The translations under genes and the position numbers were made by a program. Below the pieces are notes generated by a model. It was not told the DNA's origin. It was given only the letters and a program-made list of their open reading frames with translations, and made no database searches. Of a stretch of DNA of 64,000 nucleotides, positions 1-10,583 are shown piece by piece. Source of the stretch: an uncultured Lentibacter sp. (lineage in GTDB: Bacteria; Pseudomonadota; Alphaproteobacteria; Rhodobacterales; Rhodobacteraceae). The stretch is from the NCBI GenBank assembly GCA_947497495.1, contig CANMGT010000012.1, positions 1-64,000 of the forward strand. Reading direction: 5' to 3'. How positions within the stretch are numbered: the stretch's first letter is position 1; every line of letters starts with the position of its first letter.

Positions 1-81
1 CGCATACATCGCATCATATTTAGCCGCATCAACATGCGCATTCGAAACCATCGAAGCTGACGGCGGGTAGGTTTTGGACAT
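1..81 (-). CDS. acs: Acetyl-CoA synthetase, N-terminal fragment (runs off window)
   Basis: Minus-strand reading from ATG at 81 gives MSKTYPPSASMVSNAHVDAAKYDAMYA, which resembles AcsA N-termini; partial. Confidence 0.6.
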   Translation of the reverse strand, partial: MSKTYPPSASMVSNAHVDAAKYDAMYA

Positions 82-160
82 GACAATCCCCGATCATTTG
101 TGTGTTTGAGTGATGTTGGCCCGCCGCGCAGCACTTGGCAAGGGGCGGGCCAAAAAGAGT

Positions 161-916
161 TTAGATCGCGAGGTATTCCGCGCGCAGCTCGGCGTTTTCA
201 AGCACTTCGGCGGCGGAGCCGTCAAAGACGATACCGCCCGATTCAAGGATCACAGCGCGGTCTGCCAGCTCAAGCGCACGCACGGCGTTTTGCTCAACCA
301 GAATTGTGGTGATGCCTTGTTCCTTGATGATGCGAAGCGTCTTTTCGATCTCGTCGACGATCACGGGCGCGAGGCCTTCGTAAGGCTCGTCAAGCAGCAG
401 CACTTTGATGTCGCGGGCAAGCGCACGGGCGATGGCCAGCATCTGTTGCTCGCCGCCGGACAGCGTGATGCCCTCTTGCTTGCGGCGTTCACCAAGACGC
501 GGGAACAGCTCGTAAAGACGCTGAAGCGACCAACCGATCGGCGGGGCGATCTGCGCGAGTTGCAGGTTTTCTTCCACTGTTAGGCCTGGGATGATCGAGC
601 GATCTTCCGGGACAAGCCCGATGCCAACCTGCGCCGCTTCATGGCTTTTCATGTTGTGCAGCGGCTGGTGGTCAAGCCAGATCTCGCCATGGGTGACTTG
701 TGGGTCATCCATCCGCGCAATCGAACGCAGGGTTGAGGTTTTTCCAGCGCCGTTGCGGCCCAAGAGAGCGAGAATTTCGCCTTCGTGAACGTTGAAGCTG
801 ATGTTCTGTACGATGTAGCTCTCGCCGTAGTAGCTTTCCATGTTCCACACAGAAAGATAGGCGGGGGCTGTTTCAGCGTAGTTTTTGCCCTTGGAAAAGT
901 CGGGTTTAACGTTCAT
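161..916 (-). CDS. Branched-chain-amino-acid-type ABC transporter ATP-binding protein (LivF family)
   Basis: Walker A GRNGAGKTS, signature LSGGEQQMLAIARAL, LivF-like C-terminus; in operon with LivG/M/H homologues. Confidence 0.93.
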   Translation of the reverse strand: MNVKPDFSKGKNYAETAPAYLSVWNMESYYGESYIVQNISFNVHEGEILALLGRNGAGKTSTLRSIARMDDPQVTHGEIWLDHQPLHNMKSHEAAQVGIGLVPEDRSIIPGLTVEENLQLAQIAPPIGWSLQRLYELFPRLGERRKQEGITLSGGEQQMLAIARALARDIKVLLLDEPYEGLAPVIVDEIEKTLRIIKEQGITTILVEQNAVRALELADRAVILESGGIVFDGSAAEVLENAELRAEYLAI

Positions 917-928
917 TGCGAATACTCC

Positions 929-1693
929 TTAAACCGCTTGTGTTTCGCCAAGATAGGCTTCGCGAACTTTGGGGTGACCTTTGATGTTCTCCGGATCGTC
1001 TTCGACGAGTGGTGTGCCTTGGGCGAGAACGGTGATGCGGTCAGCGAGTGAGAAGACAACATGCATGTCATGCTCGATGATGGCGATGGTGATGTCACGC
1101 TCTTCCTTGATCTGTTTCAACAGGTCGATCGTGTTGTTGGTGTCGGCCCGCGCCATGCCGGCTGTTGGCTCATCGAGCAGCAAGAGGCGAGGCTCTTGGC
1201 TGAGGCACATAGCAATCTCGAGGCGCCGCTTGTTGCCGCGAGACATCGAGGCCGCGTGGTCGTTGCGCGCATCTGCCATGCCCATTTCCTCGAGCATATG
1301 CTCTGCCTTTTCGACGACTTCACGTTCATCGAGCATGTTCTCGAAAGCGTGCATGCGGAAGGCCCCGTCGCGCTTGGCGAAGATCGGGATCATCATGTTT
1401 TCCAGCACGTTCAGATCGCCGAAGATTTCTGGCGTCTGGAACACGCGGGAGATGCCCATCTGGTTGATCTCGTAAGGCGTGCGCCCGAGCACTGACTGGC
1501 CATCAAACATGACAGATCCGGTGTCAGGCATAAGTTTGCCAACAAAGCAGTTGAGCAGGGTGGATTTACCGGCCCCGTTCGGGCCGATAATTGCGTGGCA
1601 GGTGTTTTCTTTAACACTGAGTTCCACGTTGCTAAGAGCCTGCAGGCCGCCGAAGCGCTTACCGACATTTTTGACTTCAAGAATACCCATCAA
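929..1693 (-). CDS. Branched-chain-amino-acid-type ABC transporter ATP-binding protein (LivG family)
   Basis: Walker A GPNGAGKST, MSRGNKRRLEIAM, LLLDEPTAGM; LivG-like. Confidence 0.93.
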   Translation of the reverse strand: MMGILEVKNVGKRFGGLQALSNVELSVKENTCHAIIGPNGAGKSTLLNCFVGKLMPDTGSVMFDGQSVLGRTPYEINQMGISRVFQTPEIFGDLNVLENMMIPIFAKRDGAFRMHAFENMLDEREVVEKAEHMLEEMGMADARNDHAASMSRGNKRRLEIAMCLSQEPRLLLLDEPTAGMARADTNNTIDLLKQIKEERDITIAIIEHDMHVVFSLADRITVLAQGTPLVEDDPENIKGHPKVREAYLGETQAV

Positions 1694-1702
1694 ATCGGTT
1701 CC

Positions 1703-2917
1703 TTATTCTGCAGGTGTCTGTTTGGTTTCGTCGCTGTTCTTTTTGCGACCAAACTTATTGGCAATACGTTGGCCACCTTCGACAAGCCCACCAGGCAGGA
1801 AGATGATAACGAGCATGAACATGATACCAAGTGTCAGGTGCCAGCCCTTGCCAACGAAGTAGTGCAGGAAGCCAACCATGGCGTTTTCAATGCCGTCGGG
1901 CATAAAGGCCAGCCAGTCATGCAAAACCTGGTCGTTGATCTTGGACAGGATGTTCTTGAAATACTCGTTGAAGCCCGCACCAAGCACAGGGCCGATGAGC
2001 GTGCCGACACCGCCGAGAATGGCCATGATGACAATCTCGCCAGAGGCCGTCCAGTGCATACGCTCGGCACCCGCGAGAGGGTCCATCGAGCTGAGCAATC
2101 CACCCGCGAGGCCAGCGTAGATGCCGGAGATCACGAAAGCCGCGAGGATGTAAGGGCGTGTGTTGAGGCCCGTGTAGTTCATCCGCTGCTGGTTTGATTT
2201 TACAGCGCGCAACATCATCCCGAAAGGCGAGCGGAAGATGCGTATGCTGACATAAAAGCTAATCAACATGATGATCGCGCTGAGGTAGTAGCCCACGTTG
2301 AAGGTAAATAGCCATCCACCAACATCCATTTGGTAGCTTGAGCGCATGGCCAAGCCAAAGAAGTTGGTAACAGGCAGCGCCCCGTCAGCTGTCACGCTTT
2401 CGCCAAGCACGCGCGCATCGTCAAGCGAAAGCTGCAAGCCTGTCTCACCATTGGTGAGGTTGAAGTTTGACGCCGGGTTGCCAAGCACCGAGTAAGCCAT
2501 GTTGTAGCACATCTGTGCGATCGCCAGTGTCAGGATCGAGAAGTAGATGCCCGAGCGACGCAGGCTGACATAGCCGATGAGCAGGGCAAAGATGCCTGAA
2601 ACGATCATCGCCAGCAAGATGGCGGGGATCACGTTCATGCCGACCAGCTTGAACATCCAGACCGCTGAGTAAGAGCCTATCCCGAGGAAGGCCGCGTGGC
2701 CAAAGCTCAGGTAGCCTGTGAGGCCGAAGAGGATGTTAAACCCGATGACAAGGATCCCGAAGATCACGAAACGCTGCATCAAGTCGGGGTAACCCGCGTT
2801 GAACATCTGCGCCAGTGAGCTGCCTTCAGGGAAGGGGTTGAGAAGGAAGGGGGCCAGCAAAGCCATGCCCGCGACGATCCAGAAGAGTAGGGTGTCTTTT
2901 TTGTTCAATCCGAGCAT
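1703..2917 (-). CDS. ABC transporter permease (LivM family)
   Basis: Polytopic protein with [19 protein letters not shown] and [13 protein letters not shown] motifs. Confidence 0.92.
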   Translation of the reverse strand: MLGLNKKDTLLFWIVAGMALLAPFLLNPFPEGSSLAQMFNAGYPDLMQRFVIFGILVIGFNILFGLTGYLSFGHAAFLGIGSYSAVWMFKLVGMNVIPAILLAMIVSGIFALLIGYVSLRRSGIYFSILTLAIAQMCYNMAYSVLGNPASNFNLTNGETGLQLSLDDARVLGESVTADGALPVTNFFGLAMRSSYQMDVGGWLFTFNVGYYLSAIIMLISFYVSIRIFRSPFGMMLRAVKSNQQRMNYTGLNTRPYILAAFVISGIYAGLAGGLLSSMDPLAGAERMHWTASGEIVIMAILGGVGTLIGPVLGAGFNEYFKNILSKINDQVLHDWLAFMPDGIENAMVGFLHYFVGKGWHLTLGIMFMLVIIFLPGGLVEGGQRIANKFGRKKNSDETKQTPAE

Positions 2918-2919
2918 GG

Positions 2920-3960
2920 TTATTCCTCCATCACGCCTTTTTTGCCCATCAAGCCGCGTGGACGTGTGAGAATGATAATGATGGCGACCAGGTAGATGAT
3001 GATCTGGTCAATACCGGGGATGATTGCTTTGATCTGGTTCATTGAAGCGAAGGCCTCAAGGATACCGAGCATAAAGCCCGCCAGAACAGCGCCAGGCAAT
3101 GAGCCCATGCCGCCAACAACAACCACAACGAAACTCAGCACGAGGAAGTCCATCCCCATGTGGTAGTTCGGCGAGTTGATCGGTGCATACATGACACCCG
3201 CCATACCGGCCACGGCGGCCGCGATGCCGAACATGATGGTAAAGCGCTTGTCGATGTTGATGCCCAGAAGGCCAACTGTTTCACGGTCGGCCATGCCCGC
3301 GCGCACGACCATCCCGAAGGTGGTGAACTGCAAGAAGGCAAAGACAGCGCCGATGATGACTGCAGAGAAGGCGAAGTAAACCATGCGCCAGTAAGGGTAG
3401 ATGATCGCGTTTGGATCAAAGCCCAGCATCACGCCGAAATCAAAGCTGCCGCGGAAGACTTCCGGAGCAGGCGTCGGGATCGGGTTGGCGCCGTAGAATG
3501 TTTTGATCAGCTCCTGTAGAACGATCGCAAGGCCGAATGTCACCAAGATCTGATCCGCATGAGGGCGCTTGTAGAAGTGCTTGATCAGCCCGCGCTCCAT
3601 GATGAAGCCAATGCCGATCATTACGGGTATCGAGAACAGGATCGCGAGCGGAACCGCCCAGTCGATCATCGCAGCCCCGGCACTTTCGCCAAACCAACTT
3701 TGAACATATGGCGTTGCCACTTTCAAAGGTTTGCCGAGAAAGTCGGTCTTCGTTGGATCTTCCACGAAGTAGCTGAGCGTCAGCAGCTTTTTGAGCGTGA
3801 CCGCACAAAAGGCCCCGATCATAAAGAGAGCGCCGTGCGCGAAGTTAACAACACCGAGCGTACCGAAAATAAGCGTCAGGCCTAGCGCGATAAGCGCATA
3901 AGCCGAGCCTTTGTCGAGCCCGTTGAGAATCTGCAGGATGATTGCGTCCATCGTCCCCAC
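2920..3960 (-). CDS. ABC transporter permease (LivH family)
   Basis: [36 protein letters not shown] motif. Confidence 0.92.
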   Translation of the reverse strand: MGTMDAIILQILNGLDKGSAYALIALGLTLIFGTLGVVNFAHGALFMIGAFCAVTLKKLLTLSYFVEDPTKTDFLGKPLKVATPYVQSWFGESAGAAMIDWAVPLAILFSIPVMIGIGFIMERGLIKHFYKRPHADQILVTFGLAIVLQELIKTFYGANPIPTPAPEVFRGSFDFGVMLGFDPNAIIYPYWRMVYFAFSAVIIGAVFAFLQFTTFGMVVRAGMADRETVGLLGINIDKRFTIMFGIAAAVAGMAGVMYAPINSPNYHMGMDFLVLSFVVVVVGGMGSLPGAVLAGFMLGILEAFASMNQIKAIIPGIDQIIIYLVAIIIILTRPRGLMGKKGVMEE

Positions 3961-4086
3961 CTTGGATTGGATGTGATAAGAGCGTCACGGCGCAAGGCCG
4001 AGCGTCTTTTTTATGTAGTTTGATCGTGGTTTGGAAAAGTGTCGGGGCGCAGGTGTGTCTGCGCCCCGACGTTTCCAGCTGGCTGA

Positions 4087-5430
4087 TTAGCCCGCGTTGC
4101 AGGTGCCGAGGTTGCCGCCTGCAAACATGGGGTGATCAGGCGCATACTCGACTTGACCGCGTGGTGTAACTTCAACCACTTCCAGAAGGTCGAATTCTGA
4201 AGTCGGGTTTTCTTTACCACGTACAACCAGAACATCTTTGAAGCACTGGTGGTCGTCGGCACGGTAGAGTGTCGGGCCGTTGCCCAAGCCGTCAAATTCA
4301 AAGCCTTCGAGAGCTTCGGCAATGCCGCATGGGTTGAACGTGCCGGCACGCTCGGCCGCATCAGCGTAAAGCATTGTCTGGCAGTAAACTGTGTGCGCCG
4401 CCTGTGAGGGTGGGAAGCCATACTTTTCGCCGAACGATTTAACGAATGCTTTTGAGCCTTCGTCTGTCAGCGACCAGTGCCAGTTTGTTGAGCCGTGGAT
4501 GCCTTTAACGTTTTCGCCAGCACCCTTCGCCATCAGGCGTGAGTAGAGCGGAACAACGATCTCGAAGTTCTTGCCGTTGACGACTTTGTCACGCAGGCCG
4601 AACTGAACGGCGTTTGTGAGTGAGTTCACCATGTTCCCGCCGTAGTGGTTCAGAACCAGAACGTCGGCACCGGAGTTAAGAACTGGCGCGATGTATGACG
4701 AGAAGTCAGTAGACGCCAAAGGCGTGCGCACTTTGTTAACTGTGTTCCAGCCCATTGCTTCGGTCGCAGCAGCGATCGACTCTTCTTGTGTCCAGCCCCA
4801 TGTGTAGTCGGCTGTGAGGTGGTAGGCGTTACGGTCTGTGCCGTAGAGGTTCTTGAGAACCGGCGCCAAAGCAGCCGCTGACATGTAACCGTTGAAGAAG
4901 TGACGGAAGCCGTTGGCTTTCTTGTCTTTACCGGTTGTGTCGTTTGAGTGCGTGAGACCGGCCATGAAGATAACGCCAGCTTCTTGGCAAAGGCCTTGAA
5001 CGGCGATCGCAACACCTGAAGAAGAGCCGCCTGTGATCATCACAGCGCCGTCTTTTTCGATCATTGATTTCGCAGAAGCGCGTGCCGCGTCTGATTTGGT
5101 CTGTGTGTCGCCCGTGACGAACTCGACTTTCTTGCCGAGGATGCCGTTGCCCTTGAGGGCTTTTGAGCTGAACGTGTTCATCATGCCGGCGTCGCCGCCA
5201 CCATTGAGGTGCTCAACTGCCAATTCATAGGCGCGCAACTCGTCGGCACCTTCGTCAGCATAGGCGCCTGTTTGTGGCACGTTGAAGCCGAAAGTAACTG
5301 TGCTACCCGTTGGCTCGTTCATGTAAGCGGCAGCCGATGAGGCCGTGAAGATCGTTGGCAGAGCAACGCCAGCGCCTGCAATGGCGCCTGACTTGAGCAC
5401 GCCACGACGTGTAAAGTTTGATGTGGACAT
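4087..5430 (-). CDS. ABC transporter substrate-binding protein (Leu/Ile/Val-binding type)
   Basis: Likely start MSTSNFTRRGVLKSG with a twin-arginine-like signal (TRRGVLK); periplasmic-binding-protein pattern; first gene of the operon. Confidence 0.88.
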   Translation of the reverse strand: MSTSNFTRRGVLKSGAIAGAGVALPTIFTASSAAAYMNEPTGSTVTFGFNVPQTGAYADEGADELRAYELAVEHLNGGGDAGMMNTFSSKALKGNGILGKKVEFVTGDTQTKSDAARASAKSMIEKDGAVMITGGSSSGVAIAVQGLCQEAGVIFMAGLTHSNDTTGKDKKANGFRHFFNGYMSAAALAPVLKNLYGTDRNAYHLTADYTWGWTQEESIAAATEAMGWNTVNKVRTPLASTDFSSYIAPVLNSGADVLVLNHYGGNMVNSLTNAVQFGLRDKVVNGKNFEIVVPLYSRLMAKGAGENVKGIHGSTNWHWSLTDEGSKAFVKSFGEKYGFPPSQAAHTVYCQTMLYADAAERAGTFNPCGIAEALEGFEFDGLGNGPTLYRADDHQCFKDVLVVRGKENPTSEFDLLEVVEVTPRGQVEYAPDHPMFAGGNLGTCNAG

Positions 5431-5649
5431 ATAATCCTCCCTTTTCGTGAAAGTGGGAAAGTGCCTCCTCAAACGCTCTCCCACGGGCACAGATGTGCAA
5501 AGTTAGTATCGCGTCGAGATCGAAAATTGCGCAACAAGCATCTTTACTAAAAGAAAAGTTTTGTAAATAAATGAACAGTATGTAAAGGAATACTGTAAAG
5601 TTTATTATGCGGCGGCGCAGAAAAGCACTGAAAGATAGAGGGAATTGAC

Positions 5650-6978
5650 GTGGCGGAACGTGCAACCGAACGCGCGCTGGCAGGCAGTCGCATCAGAGAG
5701 CGGCGCATCGCGCAGGGGCTCAGGCAGGCCGAACTGGCCCTTGATGTGGGAATATCAGCCTCCTACCTCAATTTGATCGAACACAACAGGCGCAGAATCG
5801 GCGGGAAGCTTCTGCAAAACATCGCCCAGCGGCTGGATGTGGAGCCGTCTCTTCTTGCGGACGGGGCCGAGCGTGCGGTTGTGGCCCGCCTCAGTGCCGT
5901 AGCCGAGCGCTTCGGAGAGGAGGCAGGCCAAGCCGAGGCCTCTGACTTTGCGGCGCGCTTTCCTGGCTGGGCCAATCTGGTGATCCGCTCGTCGCGCCGC
6001 GTACAGGAGCTTGAGCGAAACGTTGAAACCCTGACCGACAGGCTCACCCATGATCCGCATCTCGCGGCCACGTTGCATGAGGTGCTCTCGACAGTTACCG
6101 CGATCCGCTCGACCGCGTCGATCCTCACGGAGACCCGCGAGATCGAACCCGAGTGGCGTGACCGTTTTCACCGCAACATCAATGAAGATGCCACCCGTCT
6201 TGCGGAAGGCGCGCAGGCGCTTGTCGGGTTTCTGGATGGTGTGGGCGATGCCCACAGTGAAGTCAGCTCGCCACAAGAAGAGTTCGCTGCGTTTTTGTCG
6301 GCCTACAGCTGGCATTTTCCAGCGCTGGAAGAGGGGCAGGCCTCAGCGGCGGACAGCTACCTGAAGGGCGCGTTGCAGCTGAAGTCGTCCAGCGCGCATG
6401 CGATCGCGGCGCGTTACCTCAAGTGCTACGCCGAAGACGCCGGCAAAATGCCGCTGCGCGCCTTTGAAGAGGCCGTCACCGAACAAGGGATTGACCCGCT
6501 CGGCCTCGCTAGCCGCTTTGGCGTTGATACGGCCAGCGCGATGCGCCGCATAGCAACCCTCCAAGGCCTCGATTGCGGCATTGTTGTATGCGACGCCTCC
6601 GGCACGATGATCTTGCGCAAGCCGGTTGAGGGCTTTCCGATCCCGCGGTTCGGGGCGGCATGTCCGCTTTGGCCGCTTTTTCAGGCGCTGAGCCGCCCGA
6701 TGGTGGCTATGGCTGACACAGTCACCCAGCCCGCGCGTGGCGGCGGCGGTGAGGAAAGCCGGTTTCAGGCCTTCGCCGTTGCCCAGCCCGTGTTGAGCGC
6801 CTCCTATGGCCGCGAGCCCTTGCTGGAAGCCACGATGCTGATCGTGCCCGCCGAGGCTGGCGAAGGCAAAGCCAGCAAGCAAGAACAGGCTCAGAAGATC
6901 GGCTCGAGTTGCCGTGTCTGTCCGCGCGACGGATGCCTCGCACGCCGAGAGCCGTCGATTATGACTTCAGGCTTCTAG
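5650..6978 (+). CDS. XRE-family short-chain fatty acyl regulator (ScfR/RamB-like, DUF2083 C-terminus)
   Basis: N-terminal HTH (RIRERRIAQGLRQAELALDVGISASYLNLIEHNRRRIGGKLL); C-terminal CRVCPRDGCLARREPSI. Confidence 0.8.
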   Translation: MAERATERALAGSRIRERRIAQGLRQAELALDVGISASYLNLIEHNRRRIGGKLLQNIAQRLDVEPSLLADGAERAVVARLSAVAERFGEEAGQAEASDFAARFPGWANLVIRSSRRVQELERNVETLTDRLTHDPHLAATLHEVLSTVTAIRSTASILTETREIEPEWRDRFHRNINEDATRLAEGAQALVGFLDGVGDAHSEVSSPQEEFAAFLSAYSWHFPALEEGQASAADSYLKGALQLKSSSAHAIAARYLKCYAEDAGKMPLRAFEEAVTEQGIDPLGLASRFGVDTASAMRRIATLQGLDCGIVVCDASGTMILRKPVEGFPIPRFGAACPLWPLFQALSRPMVAMADTVTQPARGGGGEESRFQAFAVAQPVLSASYGREPLLEATMLIVPAEAGEGKASKQEQAQKIGSSCRVCPRDGCLARREPSIMTSGF

Positions 6979-7070
6979 AATGCGACTTTGACACATAACA
7001 AGAACTGCGTATTAATAGTTACAAAGAGACAGCGAAAAGCTGTGCGGCGTCTGGGGGGAGGCGAACTGAT

Positions 7071-7451
7071 ATGAGCAAACTTGCTGGAAAAACTGTCCTT
7101 ATCATCGAAGATGAGCCCAATATCATCGAGGCGATCAGTTTTATTCTGTCTCGCGATGGCTCAACAGTGCACACACACTCAAACGGCCAGACTGCTATCG
7201 AGGCCGTGGCGGAGCGCGCGCCAGACCTGATCGTGCTTGATGTGATGCTGCCGGGGCGCTCGGGCTATGACATTTTGAAAGACCTGCGCAACGCCGAGGC
7301 GACGGCCCAAACGCCGGTTCTTATGCTGACAGCCCGCGGCCAGATGAAAGACCGTGAAATGGCGCTCGAGTATGGCGCCAATAAATTCATGACCAAGCCG
7401 TTTTCCAATGCTGATGTGCTTGAGGCCGTGCGCGAGCTTGCGACCTCGTGA
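7071..7451 (+). CDS. Response regulator, receiver domain only
   Basis: VLIIEDEPN, DLIVLDVMLPGRSGYD, LMLTARG, MTKPF; 126 aa with no output domain. Confidence 0.92.
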   Translation: MSKLAGKTVLIIEDEPNIIEAISFILSRDGSTVHTHSNGQTAIEAVAERAPDLIVLDVMLPGRSGYDILKDLRNAEATAQTPVLMLTARGQMKDREMALEYGANKFMTKPFSNADVLEAVRELATS

Positions 7452-7801
7452 CGGGCCGAGCAAGCGAAGCGGAGCACGCAGGCGAGGCCCCTCGGCCAAC
7501 CAGCGTCAAGCCAAACCAGTTTCTACCCAAAAAAACCTACCGCGCCCGCCGTCTGGAAGATGCTCTAAAGCTCTGGCCTCTGCTCGGGGGGGGGTTGTTT
7601 TTCCTGCCGGTTCTCTGGATCAGCGGGGTTCATAGCAACGTCTCGGCGATGGTGTTTCTGTTTGTTCTTTGGGGCTTGCTGCTCATCGGGGCAGCGGCAC
7701 TCAGCCAGGCTTATGGCGACGCGCACGCGCAAGACGGCGAGGCAGACCAACAACCTGACACCAAGCCGGAAACTGGCGCTGATACGGGTTTTGGGGCGTG
7801 A
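7448..7801 (+). CDS. Hypothetical small membrane protein
   Basis: 4-nt overlap with the preceding response regulator gene and with the following kinase gene; hydrophobic segments. Confidence 0.65.
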   Translation: MTGRASEAEHAGEAPRPTSVKPNQFLPKKTYRARRLEDALKLWPLLGGGLFFLPVLWISGVHSNVSAMVFLFVLWGLLLIGAAALSQAYGDAHAQDGEADQQPDTKPETGADTGFGA

Positions 7802-10482
7802 GCAACTCACTCAACTTTCTGGCGGTTGTCAGCATTGGCTATATCGCCCTATTGTTTTTCGTGGCCTTCATGGCCGAGCGGGCGGCGCTGAGCGGACATG
7901 CGCGCTGGCTGCGCTCTCCGCTTGTCTACACGCTCTCGCTGTCTGTCTACTGCACTGCCTGGACTTTCTACGGCGCTGTTGGTTTCGCGGCCCGATCCGG
8001 CCTTGAATACCTGACGATCTACATCGGCCCGACGCTGATCATGGTGGGCTGGTGGTGGGCGCTCAGGCGCATGGTGCGCGTGGCCCGCTCGCAGCGCATC
8101 ACCTCGGTTGCTGACCTGATCTCAAGCCGCTTTGGCAAGTCCAACACGCTGGCGGTGATGATCACGTTGATGGCGGTTGCGGGCACGACTCCCTATATCG
8201 CCCTGCAGCTTCAGTCGGTGACGCTCTCTTTCGGAGCCTTCGCGAACGCTGACCCGAGCGCAACTCCCTCAGAGCTGGGCGACAACAACGCAACTGCCTT
8301 TTGGGTCGCGATGGCCCTCGCGCTGTTCACCGTGCTCTTTGGCACCCGCAACCTTGATGCCAACGAGCGCCACCACGGCGTTGTTATGGCGATTGCGCTG
8401 GAAGCTGTCGTCAAGCTTTTCGCGCTTTTGTCTGTCGGCATCTTTGTCGTCTGGGGGCTTGCGGGGGGGGTCGGAGAAATGGTGACACGCATCGAGGCGA
8501 GCGAGATCAGCACTTGGCAGGTTGTTCCGTCACGCTGGATCGGGCTGATCTTCCTGTCGGCGGCGGCCTTTCTGACGTTGCCCCGCATGTTTCAGGTTCT
8601 GGTGGTAGAAATCGAAGACGAGCGCTACCTGCGCTTTGCCTCTTGGGCGTTCCCGCTATATCTGCTGCTGATGAGCCTTTTTGTGGTGCCCATCGCCGTG
8701 ATCGGCCTTGAAAGGCTGCCCGCAGGCACCAACCCCGATCTTTTCGTGCTGTCCTTGCCGCTGATGAACGGGCAGCCGAGCCTTGCGATCCTGTCGTTTC
8801 TCGGCGGGTTCTCATCGGCAACATCCATGGTGATCGTGGCGTCCATTGCGCTGTCGACGATGGTGTCAAACCACATCGTAATGCCGATCTGGCTGCGCCT
8901 GACAGGTACGGGGGCAAATGTCTCGGGGGATGTGCGACATGTTGTGCTGTTGTCGCGGCGCTTTTCCATTTTGGGTGTCTTGTTGCTTGGCTATGTTTAC
9001 TACCGCATCTCCGGCGGCGGGGCAGCTTTGGCCGCGATCGGCCTTGTCTCATTTGCGGGTGTCGCTCAGTTTTTGCCCGCACTTCTGGGGGGGTTGTTCT
9101 GGCGTGGCGCCACACGCAGCGGCGCGATAGCGGGCCTGTCTGTGGGCTTTATCATATGGCTCTGGTGCCTCTTTCTGCCAAGCTTCGGGCCTGACGAGGT
9201 GATCTCGACGCAGGTGCTTGCAAACGGGCCGTGGGGCATCAGCCTGCTGCGCCCGCAAGCACTGTTCGGGATCGACGGCCTTGACCCTGTTGTGCACGCG
9301 GTTTTCTGGTCGATCGGGTTAAACACGCTGGCCTTTATTGTCACTTCGCTGTTCAGCTTCCCGTCGCCGCTTGAGCGGTTGCAAGGCGCGCAGATCGTGG
9401 ATGTGTTTGACCACACCAGCAGCGGTCAACGCTGGCGCGGTGGCGTGGCGCAAAGCGAAGATCTGATGATCATGGCGCAGCGCATTCTTGGCGCAAACGA
9501 GGCGCAGGGCCTGTTCCAACGGGCCGCCGAGGCGCAGGGTATCGAAGGCTTCCTGCCTGAACCAACGCCCGATTTTCTCAACCAGCTCGAGCGCGAGTTG
9601 TCAGGCTCGGTCGGGGCGGCGACGGCCCATGCGATGGTTGGCCAGATTGTTGGTGGCGCGGCGGTTTCGGTCGATGATCTAATCGCCGTGGCGGATGAGG
9701 CTGCGCAGATCATGGAGTACTCCAGCCAGCTTGAGGCCAAGTCCGAAGAACTTGCCCGCACGGCGCGCAAACTCAGCGAAGTGAACGAAAAACTTACCCA
9801 GCTTTCCGTGCAAAAAGACGCCTTTTTGAGCCAGATCAGCCACGAGCTGCGCACTCCGATGACCTCTATCCGCGCTTTTTCGGAGATTCTGCGCGACGAA
9901 GGCGGGATTTCGGGCGAAGAGCAAAGCAAGATGAGCGCGATCATCCACAGCGAGTCTGTGCGCCTGACGCGCCTGCTGGACGACTTGCTTGATCTGAGCG
10001 TTCTGGAGAACGGGCAAGTGAACATGAACATCGAGACAGGCTCGCTTGTGGCGGTTCTTGATCATGCGATTGCCGCGGCTGGTCGGCCTGAAAAACTGCG
10101 CATCCTCCGTAAGCGCGAGCGCGAAAACATCCCGCTGAAAACCGACCTTGACCGCCTCAGTCAGGTCTTCATCAACCTGATCGCCAATGCGCAGAAATAC
10201 TGCGATGCCGAGGTGCCGGAATTGCGCATTGACGTGAGCAAGTCTCGCAGCAACCTGCAGATCGATTTTGTAGACAATGGCAAAGGCATTCCACGTGCCG
10301 CTCAGGCGCTTGTGTTTGAAAAGTTTTCCCGGCTTGAAGGGCAGAAGGAAAGCGGTGCGGGCCTCGGGCTGGCGATTTGCCGCGAAGTTATCGGACGGAT
10401 CGGCGGCACGATAAGCTATGTGCCCGGGCAGGGCGGGGCGGCGTTTCGTGTGACCTTGCCCATCGCGCTGACGCGGGTCTGA
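7798..10482 (+). CDS. Hybrid sodium:solute symporter (SLC5)-sensor histidine kinase, CbrA/CrbS-like
   Basis: Polytopic N-terminal half plus FLSQISHELRTPMTSIRAFSEIL H-box, NLIANAQKY N-box, GAGLGLAICREVI G-box. Confidence 0.9.
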   Translation: MSNSLNFLAVVSIGYIALLFFVAFMAERAALSGHARWLRSPLVYTLSLSVYCTAWTFYGAVGFAARSGLEYLTIYIGPTLIMVGWWWALRRMVRVARSQRITSVADLISSRFGKSNTLAVMITLMAVAGTTPYIALQLQSVTLSFGAFANADPSATPSELGDNNATAFWVAMALALFTVLFGTRNLDANERHHGVVMAIALEAVVKLFALLSVGIFVVWGLAGGVGEMVTRIEASEISTWQVVPSRWIGLIFLSAAAFLTLPRMFQVLVVEIEDERYLRFASWAFPLYLLLMSLFVVPIAVIGLERLPAGTNPDLFVLSLPLMNGQPSLAILSFLGGFSSATSMVIVASIALSTMVSNHIVMPIWLRLTGTGANVSGDVRHVVLLSRRFSILGVLLLGYVYYRISGGGAALAAIGLVSFAGVAQFLPALLGGLFWRGATRSGAIAGLSVGFIIWLWCLFLPSFGPDEVISTQVLANGPWGISLLRPQALFGIDGLDPVVHAVFWSIGLNTLAFIVTSLFSFPSPLERLQGAQIVDVFDHTSSGQRWRGGVAQSEDLMIMAQRILGANEAQGLFQRAAEAQGIEGFLPEPTPDFLNQLERELSGSVGAATAHAMVGQIVGGAAVSVDDLIAVADEAAQIMEYSSQLEAKSEELARTARKLSEVNEKLTQLSVQKDAFLSQISHELRTPMTSIRAFSEILRDEGGISGEEQSKMSAIIHSESVRLTRLLDDLLDLSVLENGQVNMNIETGSLVAVLDHAIAAAGRPEKLRILRKRERENIPLKTDLDRLSQVFINLIANAQKYCDAEVPELRIDVSKSRSNLQIDFVDNGKGIPRAAQALVFEKFSRLEGQKESGAGLGLAICREVIGRIGGTISYVPGQGGAAFRVTLPIALTRV

Positions 10483-10583
10483 ATTTACATCAAAAGCTAC
10501 GGATTTCTGGGCTCTGCTAAGAAGTTGATAACTCTTTTGCGTGTAAATATCGCCATAAGCGGCGTAAATTTGCGGCGGAGGAT

